A stretch of 64,000 nucleotides of DNA from Bryopsis sp. KO-2023 (taxonomy: Eukaryota; Chlorophyta; Ulvophyceae; Bryopsidales; Bryopsidaceae), in contig BSYQ01000010.1 in assembly GCA_030272585.1 (NCBI GenBank), forward strand, positions 1,860,001 through 1,924,000. The letters are read 5' to 3'. Positions 1 to 11,300 of this stretch are shown in pieces. Position 1 is the first letter of the stretch; each line of letters begins with the position of its first letter. A program made the translations under genes and the position numbers. The notes below the pieces were generated by a model. It was not told where the DNA came from, did not search any database, and was given only the letters and a program-made list of their open reading frames with translations.

Positions 1-1686
1 CTTATTTCATCTTGCCGGTGTATGCCCTCACGATGGCTGCGGGATCTCACTGCCCAAGATCCATTCTCAAATTGGCCAAAAAGAAGAAAATCAAGCCACA
101 GATGGTCAAGTGAGTTTGCGAGCTAAAGAGTGCCGGCCAAAAAAAAAAAAACACTAAATACCACTAATAATGAAGAATCGTGTGATTCCCATTCTGCTGA
201 AGTTTTTTCAAGTTAATCGTTCAGTATCAATACTGTGCAGCAGCTTTTGCTGATGCTCGTTTTCCTTGTCGGAAATCATCTCATGCTCTTCTTTTTTTGC
301 GGATTTGATGTCTTATTTGGTCTTTAGTTTTTTTCCATTGTTATTTTTGCATTTTTTGATCTCATATTTGATCTTTTTTTTTCATTGTTATCTTTTGTGG
401 TTTTGATCTCATATTGATATTGGTTTTTTTGGGTTTTTTTCTCATTTTTTGTATGGCTGTGAACGTAGCGCCCTCGAGAGAATGTCGTACAACCCCTTTG
501 GTCAAGGGACGACATCAGCCGAAGCCACTGGTCCAGATGATGTCATGATCGACATGGATTGGGAAAGAGAAATCGAGAAAGTGGCTGCTCAAGACGCACA
601 GGTGCAAAAAAAGAAACAACCCCAACAAAAAAAGATCACAATTTCTAGTCAATGGATTGATTCGAAAACACGATACGAAATCATGCAAAAGGGTTTCCGC
701 CCCAAAACAGCTCCTTTGCCTTTAATGACTTCATTGTTTCATTGTTTTAATAGCTCCTTTTTGTTCACCTAAACTATTTCGCTTTTTTTTTCTCATGTGT
801 GTGTGTGTGTTTTCTTCATCTAGGAGAGAAATCAAAATTCCATAACGACATTGCTGGGAGCAATGTTCCAGGAAAAGGCAAAGGAATTTGCTCTGGCCAG
901 GCGATCGTATCAAAAGCAAAGCGAGGACTTGTCCTTGCAACCGAGATGGATGTCCGAAGCCTCCCCCAGAGCTCACGGTGCGTTCCCAAAAACTCGCTGT
1001 CGAAAAACCGAGCAAATTTCAACTTTTTTTTTTGTTAAACACCTGCTTTGTGTGTGATGTGGTTCCAACAAGACATCAACACTTGGCTTGAAAAGAAATA
1101 ATAATAAAAAGAAAACTTGCTTTGTTATTGGAAAAGAAATAATAATAAAAAGAAAACTGCTTTGTTATTGAACCCAGGTAAATCGCCTATGAGCTTCACG
1201 GAGCCAGAACTGCTGTCGAACGAGCATGTGAGGCCGGCATCCCCTCTCCGGACGTCCTCCCAGCCGCCGGAGGACTTCAAACGAATGCCGACATTCGCAA
1301 TCATGGGAAACGACGAACAAAGCGGCAGCGGCTCCAGGAGCGTCGAGGGGGGCGGGACGATGGGGACCAGCAAAAACCCACATCAGTACTCAGAGCATGA
1401 GGCAGCGGAGGAAGACCCCAGGGGGGGATTGCTGGTGGACCTCGGAGGGCAGCTGAGGAAATCTTCGTTTTCGTTCGATTCGCAGATGAGTGGGGTGGCT
1501 GGGGCGAGGAGGATGCCTTCTCAGACGATTCTGGATGAACCGGATGCTTACACGAAAAAATGTACGATATATGGGAGCCATGCCACATTGCATGAAATTG
1601 CTCTGTTGTTCAAAAAGGCAGAGGACCCCAGGGGGCCGTCTGGGAGTGGAAAAGCGGAGCATGGGAGGAGGAGGGGGTCCAGTTAG
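1..1686 (+). CDS. 3' part of a multi-exon membrane protein, possibly MLO-like
   Basis: Visible exons are about <1-109, 469-about 731, about 824/829-978 and 1178-1686 (stop TAG). The 109|469 junction is a clean GTGAGT...GTAG intron that keeps frame; the next junction is less certain. The first exon reads a hydrophobic stretch with LPVYAL, then GSH and RSIL, then a lysine-rich run. This resembles the segment after the last membrane helix of MLO proteins (pattern PLYALvTQMGs..KRSI). The rest is a polar, Ser/Gly/Pro-rich tail, as in MLO cytoplasmic C-termini. Known of the family: seven-helix plasma-membrane proteins with a calmodulin-binding tail. The membrane domain lies off the window, so the name rests on about 20 residues. 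Any polytopic protein with a basic juxtamembrane patch is an alternative. Confidence 0.45.
1090..1170 (+). repeat. Tandem duplication abutting a 3' splice site
   Basis: Two near-identical units of 41 and 40 bp (1090-1130, 1131-1170; one base indel) lie directly before the acceptor of the last exon of the MLO-like gene. The unit is A-rich and ends in a short T run. Confidence 0.9.
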
Positions 1687-4390
1687 ATATACTGCGGGGG
1701 GGGGGGGGGGGAGGGGATGGGCAGTGGTGGTGGGGTAGAAGGAATTATGAGTGTTTTCCCAGAAAAAAGAAAAGAGAGGGGGGGGGCGGGACGGGTGGGC
1801 GGGAAAGGGACCTTTCAAAAATGGACGTTACTGGTTCTTTTTCCCTTTTTTTTTTCAGATTTAAAAGAAAAAAACACAAAAACAAAATGAAGGCACCGAA
1901 CATGCATTGTTTTTTTTCTTTCTTCTATTGTTTTTTTTGGGGATTGATGATGGTTGGGTTTGATTTCGGGGGGAAAAGGAAAAAAAGAAAGCAAAAAACA
2001 GAGAGGGTTTGGGGGGGTGGGGAGGGACTGCGGAAAATTCTTCTTATTGAAAGGAAAAAGGTGGGGGTAATTTGAAAGGCCCCTTGGATGCAAGAAATGG
2101 ATGATATTTGTTAAGGGATGGGTAAGAAAAAAAAAAAAAAAAAGTTTGGTGGTATTTAGTCGTTGAATGGAGGTTAGTGGAGTGGGTGGGGTGTGAAAGA
2201 AATTTGGGTCAAATGGGCTCAATTAAGTTCTAAAAATTGTCTTTTTTTCTCAACCCCGAATTTCCTGGAGGAGGGGGGGGGGGGATTTCAACGATAGTGC
2301 TGCGGTGGTCAGGGGTTCTTTCGAAGAAAGCTTGTAAGGTTTTTTTTTCTTGTTTTTTTTTTCACGATTTGGATTCTTGGAGGGGAAGGGGGTGTTGAAA
2401 AAGTGCCTCTGTTCCTGACTTTATTTGGTTTTCTTTCTTTTTTGATTGGTCCCTATCGAGAGGGTGGTATTTTTTTTTTGTGTGTCGACAGAAATCAAAG
2501 ATGCAGTGTTGGACTCTTTTCTTTTTTGCTCCATTTTTTTAGGGGGGGTTTGTTTTAAAAGGGGAAAAGATGAACCTACATTTCATTCTGGGAATTGGTG
2601 GGGTTTTTTCCGGGTTTTTTTTCGGGGAAGGGGGGGGGGGGACCTTTTTTTTTCCTCCCAACATATCTGTGTTTTGGTTTTTTTGTCCTGTGCCATATGA
2701 TTTATCTTAAAGCTTACTGTTTTTTCTTCTGTTTTTTTTCTTTCCCGCCCCATATTTCTTATACGTAAATAGGCGTCGTCGAAAACGAAAAAAAAAATTC
2801 AAAAATAGGCCCCTTGGCAGATTTCAAGGGCAAAAAAAAAAAAATGAAATAATGTCAAAAAAAAGCCATTCGTGGGTTGAAGATTTAATGTGGGGTAGTG
2901 TTCTGCTTGATTGAAAAAAAGCCACAGGAAGCGACATTTTTCTGTGGATTTCTTTTTTTTTTTGGGTCAGGAGGGGAGCCTTAGGGCAATGCAGTGGGGA
3001 ATTCTGCATGATTGAAAAAAAAGGCACAGAAAAAGGGGGGGGGGGAAGGTTGGAGAACATATATTATGCTGTCCTGATGGTGTTTAATCCTGTTTCATAT
3101 GGGTAAGGTTGAGAAGAGAGATTTTCATTTTTTTTGTTTATTTTTTAATATTTAAGAGAAGAAAAACAGGCAGCTTTCTTACTCAGTCAGCGAAAAAAAA
3201 TAGGGAAAAAAAGAAAAGAAAAGAAAAAAAACAGAAACCAGATAACCTCTGCCATGACAAATTCCTGCCGATTTATCTCGAGGAAAAAAAGGAAAACAAA
3301 ACATCTCTAAGAAAGAAAGAAAGAAAAAAACGAATCCTCTTTGAATGAGGGCTTATTTTTTTGGTGCCAAAAAGAGACAGAATGGAAAATCAAGAAGAGG
3401 TGGAAAAAAGAAGAAAAAAAAAACCGGTGAGCAGCGATGTTTTTGACAGTTTTTTGTTTTTCAAATTTAAATGACATATATAATCATTTAACGCTGTTTA
3501 AAAGACTTTTTAACATTTTAAATGACTAATTTCAGTAGAGAGACGATCTTCCCGGGAGTTTTCCGGGGTCAATTTCTTTGAGAGGGAATAAGAAAAAAAA
3601 AAAGCAACAAAGATTTTTTCTTTGTGTACATATTTGGTGGTTTGAAATGGAGGAGGTGTTTTTGGCTGAATGACCCCTACGGGAAAAAAAAGGAAAAAAA
3701 AGAAAAAGTGTGTGTGTGTGTGGGGGGGGTGGTTGGAAAGAACTTAAACGACCAAAGGTTAACTTTTAACTTAGTGAGTGTGTTTGTGTGGGTACTGCGC
3801 TGAAACCAACGCTTTTTTTTTTCTTTTAAAGACTTTGTTGCAAGGAGGAGTTCGACAGCTGTTGCTGTTTTGATATAAATATATGGCTTTATATTCGCCC
3901 CGAGGAAAATGGTCCCTTGTTTTCTTTCTTCTTTGTTTGCAGTCAAAAACGTTATTTTTCCGTTGAGAAAATCAGGCTGCAGAGAAAAAGAGATATTTAA
4001 TTGCTTCTGGTGAAAACTGTCCTTTTGAGATGGGTCCACGACGGGAAAGAAAATGCATTTTTTTCCAGACATTTGTGTGTAATATATATATATATATATA
4101 TATATATAATCAGTTTTCATCTCCAAATTCCCTGCAGCAGTCACCATGGATCCATAAAAAATAGTTACAACAACTGTTTTTTTTTGACACTGTATCGTTG
4201 GACATGGTTTGTTCAAACTTGTTGTGAGTCTGTCGACTCGATATAATTTCGCGAAGAATCTGGAATCTGTTTACACTTGACAAAGCTGCTCGAGCTGCAC
4301 ACCTTTTAGATTGTTGCACACGAGTCCGTATTCTAGGCGAAATACCTTTGGTCACTCGAGTCTGTATTTATTTCCACAATCAATCAAACC
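1687..4390. other. Intergenic 3' flank, G/T-rich on the + strand
   Basis: No coding signal recognised. The stretch is dominated by T runs and G runs (for example 1696-1711, 2272-2284, 2630-2641, 3037-3046) on the sense strand of the upstream gene. It also holds a (TA)n microsatellite at about 4083-4108. It probably contains the 3' untranslated region of the MLO-like gene; no convincing polyadenylation signal was identified. Confidence 0.6.
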
Positions 4391-4404
4391 AATGTGCACC
4401 CGGG

Positions 4405-4625
4405 CCAGTCTCAAGTCTCAATCAATGAGCTGTTCATTTCGTGAAGAACTTTTTGTACCTTTCTTGTCTCCGTGATATTCGTGTGGTGATTCAGACTGGC
4501 CAGCTTCAGGTCATGTTGAAGGATGTTCGTTCCTCGATTCAACAACCCTTAAATCGAGGCCAACCCAACTCCCAAGTTTCTCTAACAACCTATGTAATAC
4601 TCAGAATTCGGCTTGACGACAACAT
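4405..4625 (+). repeat. Dispersed repeat, copy with both halves
   Basis: The left part (about 4411-4437, CAAGTCTCAATCAATGAG core) recurs at about 52711-52737. The right part (about 4555-4625, core TACTCAGAATTCGG) recurs at about 54310-54378. The flanks of the three copies are unrelated. It is short, without recognised coding capacity, and is probably a remnant of a mobile element. Confidence 0.7.
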
Positions 4626-5276
4626 CTGGTGGTGCTGCTGCCAGATTGATAAAGGGGCACTCGAACTTCAAGCTACTGCATTTTTCCTTGAGACGTGAGA
4701 TCTATTTAGATATTATTTCAGTGTCAAGCAACCCAGAATTTGACAAGGAAACATGAAAGGGAGTCTCTTAAAAATGTATTGGCTGAAAAGTTTGTCAATT
4801 CTGCTCAATTCAGGTGAAGCCATCTTGATATGAAAGCTGCTGAGAACCCGCAACACGTTTACCGATGTCTTAATGTAATACAAACTGGCGGGAGCTCCGG
4901 TAACAAAACGAGTGCTTGGGGGCAGGGTGTCCAAAGAACACTTGAATACTCAAGCTTGTTCATGTTAAGGAAAATAATAATTTAGGAAATTCAAAAAATA
5001 TAATTAAAATATTCTGTGAAGTTCGTCATTGCTGCTGATCCGTGGAGTTCAAGGTCGGATCAGGTTCATGGACTTGAGACGTGGAGCACAGCTCGGTAGA
5101 AAAGCAGCACTTGACACTTTTTAGTTTCTTCACAGAGTACTGTTTTCTTCCTGATTCAATCCAAAAATCATCCCTGCCAGAAACTGGCACACCGTTTCGA
5201 CAGTTCAACCGTCGCTCATTCCATCTCATTCTTTCGCCTAATTCATGATCCATCTACCTTTCCTTCTATCCCAGTA

Positions 5277-5479
5277 AATGTTCGAGAATGCACTCAATTT
5301 TTATTTTATTTTTCAACTATTATTTTTTGTTCTGTAGACTGGCCAGTTTACAGAACAATGATTTCCCATGGGAAATCATTGCGTGATGAAATGAGTTTTT
5401 TTTCCCCAGTTTACAGAACAAAACAAAAAATAATAATAGTTGAAAACTTAAATAGGGATTGAGTTCATTCTCAAACATT
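5277..5479. repeat. Hairpin (foldback) element with nested perfect palindrome
   Basis: The left arm 5277-5342 and right arm 5406-5479 are inverted copies of one another with a few mismatches and small gaps. Both carry, on opposite strands, the run CAACTATTATT and the block TTCTGTA.ACTGG. Between them, 5356-5381 is a perfect 26-bp palindrome centred on CCATGG. No open reading frame fits, so it resembles a foldback or MITE-like element. Confidence 0.85.
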
Positions 5480-5878
5480 GTATGCTGAGACGTGTCTGTC
5501 GCTGTAACAACTTGGAAGTACGGTCTGACATCTCCTGAAATCACGGGGAGGTGAAACTGCACCTGGAAAAAATCTTTTTGAGGTGTAAAAAGACTATGTT
5601 GAAGCTACTGTTGTGAACCCCAAAATAGCCGAAAGTGTTCGGGCGTTAAAAGTGGAACAGTTACGGAAGTTAGGGGAGTTATGACGTGGTTGGGCGGACT
5701 GTGGAAAGAAAAGGAGACTCGTGGAGAGGCAGAACGTCTTTTGTAAAGTTCTTATCGCAGTTGAAGTTGTGCTCTATTCACACCGTTCTCTCTGTTTATA
5801 TTTCACCGTGACAACACTACGAAGTTGTTAGTTGCAATCGGATTTAGTTGTTCTGCTTCGGGTTTGTAGTGAGGTACA

Positions 5879-6540
5879 ATGTGGGAGCTTGATAAAAAGG
5901 AAGGAGGCCGAGTTGATTTTGTTCCTCAGTGGATTGTAAATTCTTCTTTCGACAGAGTTCGAAACAAGCCAAATACAAAAACTATTAAGGGTTTCGATCG
6001 AAAGTCTGGTGGTGGTGGTGATGCAAAGAAGGGAAAACTTTTCCTAAGCGTTGAATTCAGCTTTTTGTTTGAAGATCATTTTTTGGATCATGTAGGATTC
6101 CCCCCGTTATATTGACAAATTCAAATATGTTGAATACACTCGTATCGCAAAAGCGATACCGAGTGGTGAAACGGCCGCCGAAGAACGCTTTACAGAAAGT
6201 AAGCAAAATAAACGACACAATGACCAGTCCCTTCACTTCCTAAATAACCTCATTGAATTCATCTTTCCTATACTTTCCAGTCATATCAAGATCGTTCCAA
6301 TGTCCGACTATCGACTGTTGCGATACACTGAATTCCACAAATATTAATTATTGTTTTTTCTTTGTTTTTGGGACAACAGATTTAATAGTTCTCACACCAC
6401 GATTGCAAAAGTATACATTCGATTGGAGTTGGGCAGATTATATTTTGGATTCAACCCTCCCCTCAGACAACAACTATTTCTTGAAGGCAGGACTTCACGA
6501 AAAAATCTCCACATCTTTCAATTTTTTTTTCAAAGAAAAG
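5879..6540 (+). pseudogene. Possible unrecognised or degenerate coding segment
   Basis: A 78-codon open frame (5879-6115) starts at an ATG after a non-repetitive stretch. It is followed by a short region open in two frames up to a GTAAGC donor-like site at about 6199, and by another open segment (about 6351-6554) preceded by AG. Composition is less homopolymeric than the surrounding flank. I recognise no domain, and the pieces do not join into one clear protein. It could be a small gene with poorly defined exons, a decayed gene or chance. Confidence 0.2.
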
Positions 6541-6559
6541 AGCTTCTTGTTTAAATAGA

Positions 6560-8383
6560 GAAAAAAAACACACCCTTCCCCAATATTTATTAGTTTCTCG
6601 CCTTTTGTTCTTCCTCCGAAAAACTCAGGAATAGCAAGGAAAAAAAAATAGAAAACGAACGACCTCCAAAACAAAACCACCCCAAAAAAGGGAGGAGAAA
6701 AACTAGGTAACCTTATTCACATGTTTTCTTTATATATATATATAAGCAAACACACACGTCAAATGGGCGCCCGCGCAGAAAAATCCGACAGGATTTTTTG
6801 TCAAGAGTCAAAATTTCCCCCAAAATGCTACAGGGTGGATGTTTTATTATTCACCCAGGCATCCCCACTAATTTCTGATTCCAGGAAGGAGAAAAAAAAA
6901 AGATAGAAAAAAGGGAAAAAAAAACTAGAGAAAAACTTTTCTCTTACACCAATCGAAAGAAGAAAAAAAAGGGAAAATTTCGCGTCCGATTTTCTGTACA
7001 CTTTTACTTATTTTTTTTCTGGTTCTTCAGTTCTTTTTAATTAAAATCCACTTTTTGCCAACTTGAGTTCTATCTTTTTTTCAGTTTAAACCCCCAGCTT
7101 CCATGTTTTGCAGCTCCTCCTAAAAAAAAAAAAAAGCCCTTCTAAACATCAAATACATGTTTTCTCTATTCGAACAGCCTCAGCCCCCCTCTTCTCAAAC
7201 AGAAAACATATGCCAACATTCAAAATATTAAAAAAAAAAAACACGCATTGAAAAGAATAACAATAAATTGAGAGATCCACTAAACGAACAGGGCGGTACG
7301 CAGACAGCAGGGAAAAAATCAGAGAAAAATGAACGGTTCAATGCCAGCCAATTCTGGAAAATAGCCCTTATTCGCTCGACCTCCACCCCACCCCACCCAA
7401 CCCCTTTCGAGAAGCACATTTTACAATAATTTTTTTCTTTCCCTATATATTTTTGCCCTTACGTTTTTCCCACTTCCCCACTCTCAACTCCCCCCCCCCC
7501 TCAAAAAAAAAGAAGAAAAAAAAAACGGCCTCGTGAAATTTGCTTGCACAAATTTTCGGATATATCCTGAATCTATTTGATTTTGTTTGTTTGTTAAAGC
7601 CCTCCTCCCCCTTCTAAAAATACAAATATATTCGATACAATTTTTCTCTTTTTTTTTCAACCCCCCCCCTCCTATTCAACCCCTTTCAAAACTTTTACAA
7701 CACTCTCACTCTTTTTTCCTCTCTCTCTCTTCGGAGGAAGCTTCCACCCTCTTCTTGAAATTGCACCGAATTCCCGCCCAAATATTCTTCCATTTTTTTT
7801 TTGCTTTTGTTTTTTTTTCCTCCTGTTTCCTCTCAGCCAGCAAGCCAACATTTCTGCTGATGCTTTTTTTGTTTTGTTTTTGAATTTCCTCTCTACCCAC
7901 TACACCTATTAAATGTTTCCCTCCGGTAATCCTCGACGATTAGCTAGAGCAATAGCAGGCAAAAAAGACAGACAGGGAAGAAAACCAAGAAAATGAAAGA
8001 GCCCTTCACCCACCATTCCGAGACGTGGAGGTGTTTCTTTTGCTTAAAAAAGGTAGCAACAATTTTCATCGCAATTTTCAGTTGGGGGGGAAAGGAAACA
8101 CACACACAGCCAGATTCCCCTTCCCCCCCCCCCCTGAAAAAAGAAAAATGAAAGAAAACAAAACAAAACCCCATCAAGAATGAAGTTCCCTTCCCACATC
8201 ATTTTTTTTTTCTCTCCATTCCTTTTCCGAGGTTTTCTCCTCTCTCCAGCTCCTTTCTTTTTTTTTTTTGAATTTTCCCCACTCTAGCATTTTGCCCCTC
8301 CCCCCTCCCCCGAAATTTGAAATTTCTCTCCATTGTCGAAACAAACAATACATAACTAGCAGTCGAAACCTTGGACAACCCCC
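6560..8383 (-). other. 3' flank of the Na+/H+ antiporter gene, C-rich on +
   Basis: No gene seen. Runs of C on the + strand (7490-7500, 7665-7672, 8126-8138, 8298-8311) become G runs on the strand of the antiporter transcript. Their orientation is opposite to the G runs downstream of the + strand gene at 1687-3800. Confidence 0.6.
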
Positions 8384-11300
8384 CTAAAACTTCCCGGACT
8401 CCGATCGATTTCTCAATTCCATTTGCCTGCGAAGGTTGAAGTCGGCGCTTTGAGTGGAATCCCCCAGCCTCCATGCTACGGATTCAGACTCTGAATCGGA
8501 TTCGCTCTTCAGTGGCTGACTGGTGGCCGACAGATTGGGCGGATGGGAGAACGGACTGCCGATCGTCCCCGCGTGTTCTGGAATCAGGTCCAGTGACCTC
8601 CTGTTCGGTGGTTCGCTTCCAGTTCGAGTCGCTGAGAAGGGCTGTTGGAGTTTCCCCCAAAAACAAACAAATGCGTTGTAAAAACAGGGGCTTTTTTCAG
8701 GAGGGAAACAAAAAAAGAGCAAAAAATTCTTCAATGCAAAAAAATTAAGAGATTGAATCGCACCACTCGCCGGGGGTGGGGGAAAAAACACCCCATTCAA
8801 TATGGACGTCTGGATTCGAATAACAAATATGGCCGCAAAAAACTCAAAAAACCCAACAAAAAAGCGTTGGGTTGAATTCGAATCCACCTACTTGCATGGA
8901 CCTTGCACCGAGCGATAACCTAGCCAGAGTCGGGGATGTCCGAGTGATGGCTTTAGACAGCGGCGCCACGCTCCTCCTAACGAATCGGCTGGTTTTCGAC
9001 CTCCCCGGGATTCTCAGAATTTTGACTTGCTCGCTCAAACACACGTAGGTGGTTGGATCGAGGGCTAACGCTGATGGGGCTGCCAGGGTGCCCAAGCTGG
9101 TCCCGTCGATTTTGACTTCCACCACCATGCCTAGTGCCAAGAAAGCACAGCCCTGGCTTTTGATGTTTTCGTCTTTGACGTATTCCAAGAGCTCGGCATG
9201 CCTGTTGGATGAGAAAAGGAAAGCAAGCAGAATCTATCAGGAAAAAATTACACCAGCTTGTAGTAAACGTACGATTGATACAGTCACCCTGTGGGGTAGG
9301 AAGCTAGATATGGACATCGTGATGATAAGTTGTTTTTTGTTTTTTTCTGAGTCAGCCTAAAACATTTTCCTGTGAACGGGCTGCCACTCTGCCTTTTGGT
9401 CATGTGTAAGAATAATTTCTATTCGAGAAAACGATCGGCCTAGCACATGATATATACACATTTACATTAGGCAAAGTTGGTCCACAATGCTGCTACAACC
9501 AGTGCTTCATCCGAAACCCATGAGGGAAAAACACTGGCAAAATATAATTATTTGTTTATATTTATTGGAAAATAAAACACTGGCAATATGATTATTTGAT
9601 CGTATTTGTTTGAAAAAAAAACACATACCCCCAGAACCTGGATGCCTACCTGAAATGCGCTTGAATTTGCTCGAATGACATGTCCCTGAATTCCCCCCAA
9701 GGGTGGAACATGGTCAAGAAACCGGCGGCCATTTGCCATGCCCTCCTTCTGAGGGGTTGATGTCTGGCCACTAATTCTCTCAAAACATCAGCTTCGATTT
9801 GGTACACCTCCACCACAGTGTCAGCCACCAGCGTTCGACCGCGGGGCTGATTCAGCAAAACTTCGCTCATACCGAGGATTGCCCCTGACGGAAAAAAAAA
9901 TAATAATTTACAAAAAAAAATAAGCACGAAAGGAAAGATTTTATGTTGTTTTTCCAGCAATCGAAAAATAAAAAAAAACCCAAAAACATGGGGTTTTCTA
10001 TCTCTCTGCGAGTTTGAAAAACATGGAAACATGGGCCACTGTGTTTCAACAAAAATTTCATGTTTTTTGAATTTCCTATATTTCTCTCCTGTAACAACCG
10101 TATCCGAAAATAAAAGATCAGCTGAAAACACCTACAGGTGAAAATAAAGAAAAAGCAATTTCTCAGATTTAAAGGAGCTTTGTTATTTACCCACCTGTCC
10201 CTTCTTGCCGCTGTGTTTTTCCATCGGGTATCAGGATTCGCACAACTCCACGAATCACAATGGTGATGTGTCGAGGGATGCTGCCCACCGAGAAAATTTC
10301 GGAGTTGGCGCTGAAAGCCCGACTCTTTGCGTGAGGAATAACCTCCTTGTCAAAAACCGACCTGACGGAAACAATTGTACAAAAAATAAAAAAATAAAAC
10401 TATAGCAAAAAATCCACCAAAAGTTGTCCAAAGAAAATAACCGAAATGGAATGAGAAGGAGAAAATCAAGAAAATTGCTATGTTCTTATTTATTTTTTTT
10501 CGGGGTGGGGGTGGGGGGAAAGATGGGGAAAAAGTGCGAACCTGTTGAGCACGGCAAAGAGTGGGTGAGAATGCAACAAATCCTTGGGGTCGGGCAGCCG
10601 CAAGTGAGGTGGATGGAAAGCCAATTTCTTGATTCGTTTTTCGATCAAAAACTTCAGTTCCCCTGCCTCTCTGGCTTCGATGAGACCTGCACCCTCCAGC
10701 TTGGAAACGTAAGCGGACTTGTCCAGCAATAAATGCTGGGCCACCATCTTCGTTTTGATCGAACGAGTGATTTCCGGGTAAGCCCGACGAATTTTCCTGA
10801 AAAAGAGAACAGACACACTTCGTTTCTTACGGTATATATATATATATATATATATTTATTTATTTTTTTTTTCTGAAAACATGCCCGGCTGGAAGTCTCC
10901 TGTTCACCATCCAGGGGAAGAAAACTCTAGACTATGGAAAATAGCCCCGCCTTCCGGATATACAATGGTTTGTGGGGGTGTTTTCGATTCAAAAGTGTAT
11001 GGAGAAATTTTTTGTAAGATTGGGCTGCTCACTTTAGATACTCTTCCGCTCGTTCCCTCTGTCCGATGCTTTCTTCCAGCACCTTATCCACGGCTTTTTT
11101 CAAATTTGCCACTGATTCATCTCCATCCTCCTCAAAATCGACTGTGGAGTTCTACAAAAGCCAAAATCGTATATTTCACACACACTCTATGTTTGTTTGT
11201 TTGTTTGTTTGTTTTTTTTTCAGCAATTTTTTTTGCTTCCTGCCGATGTGATAAAACGACTTTCTTTGTTCAAGAAATAATTCGAAAAAAAAAAAAAAAG

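Noticed and set aside
4083..4108. TATA-rich stretches as promoters (also 10832, 50771)
   Set aside because: They are long (TA)n microsatellites with no consistent position relative to gene starts.
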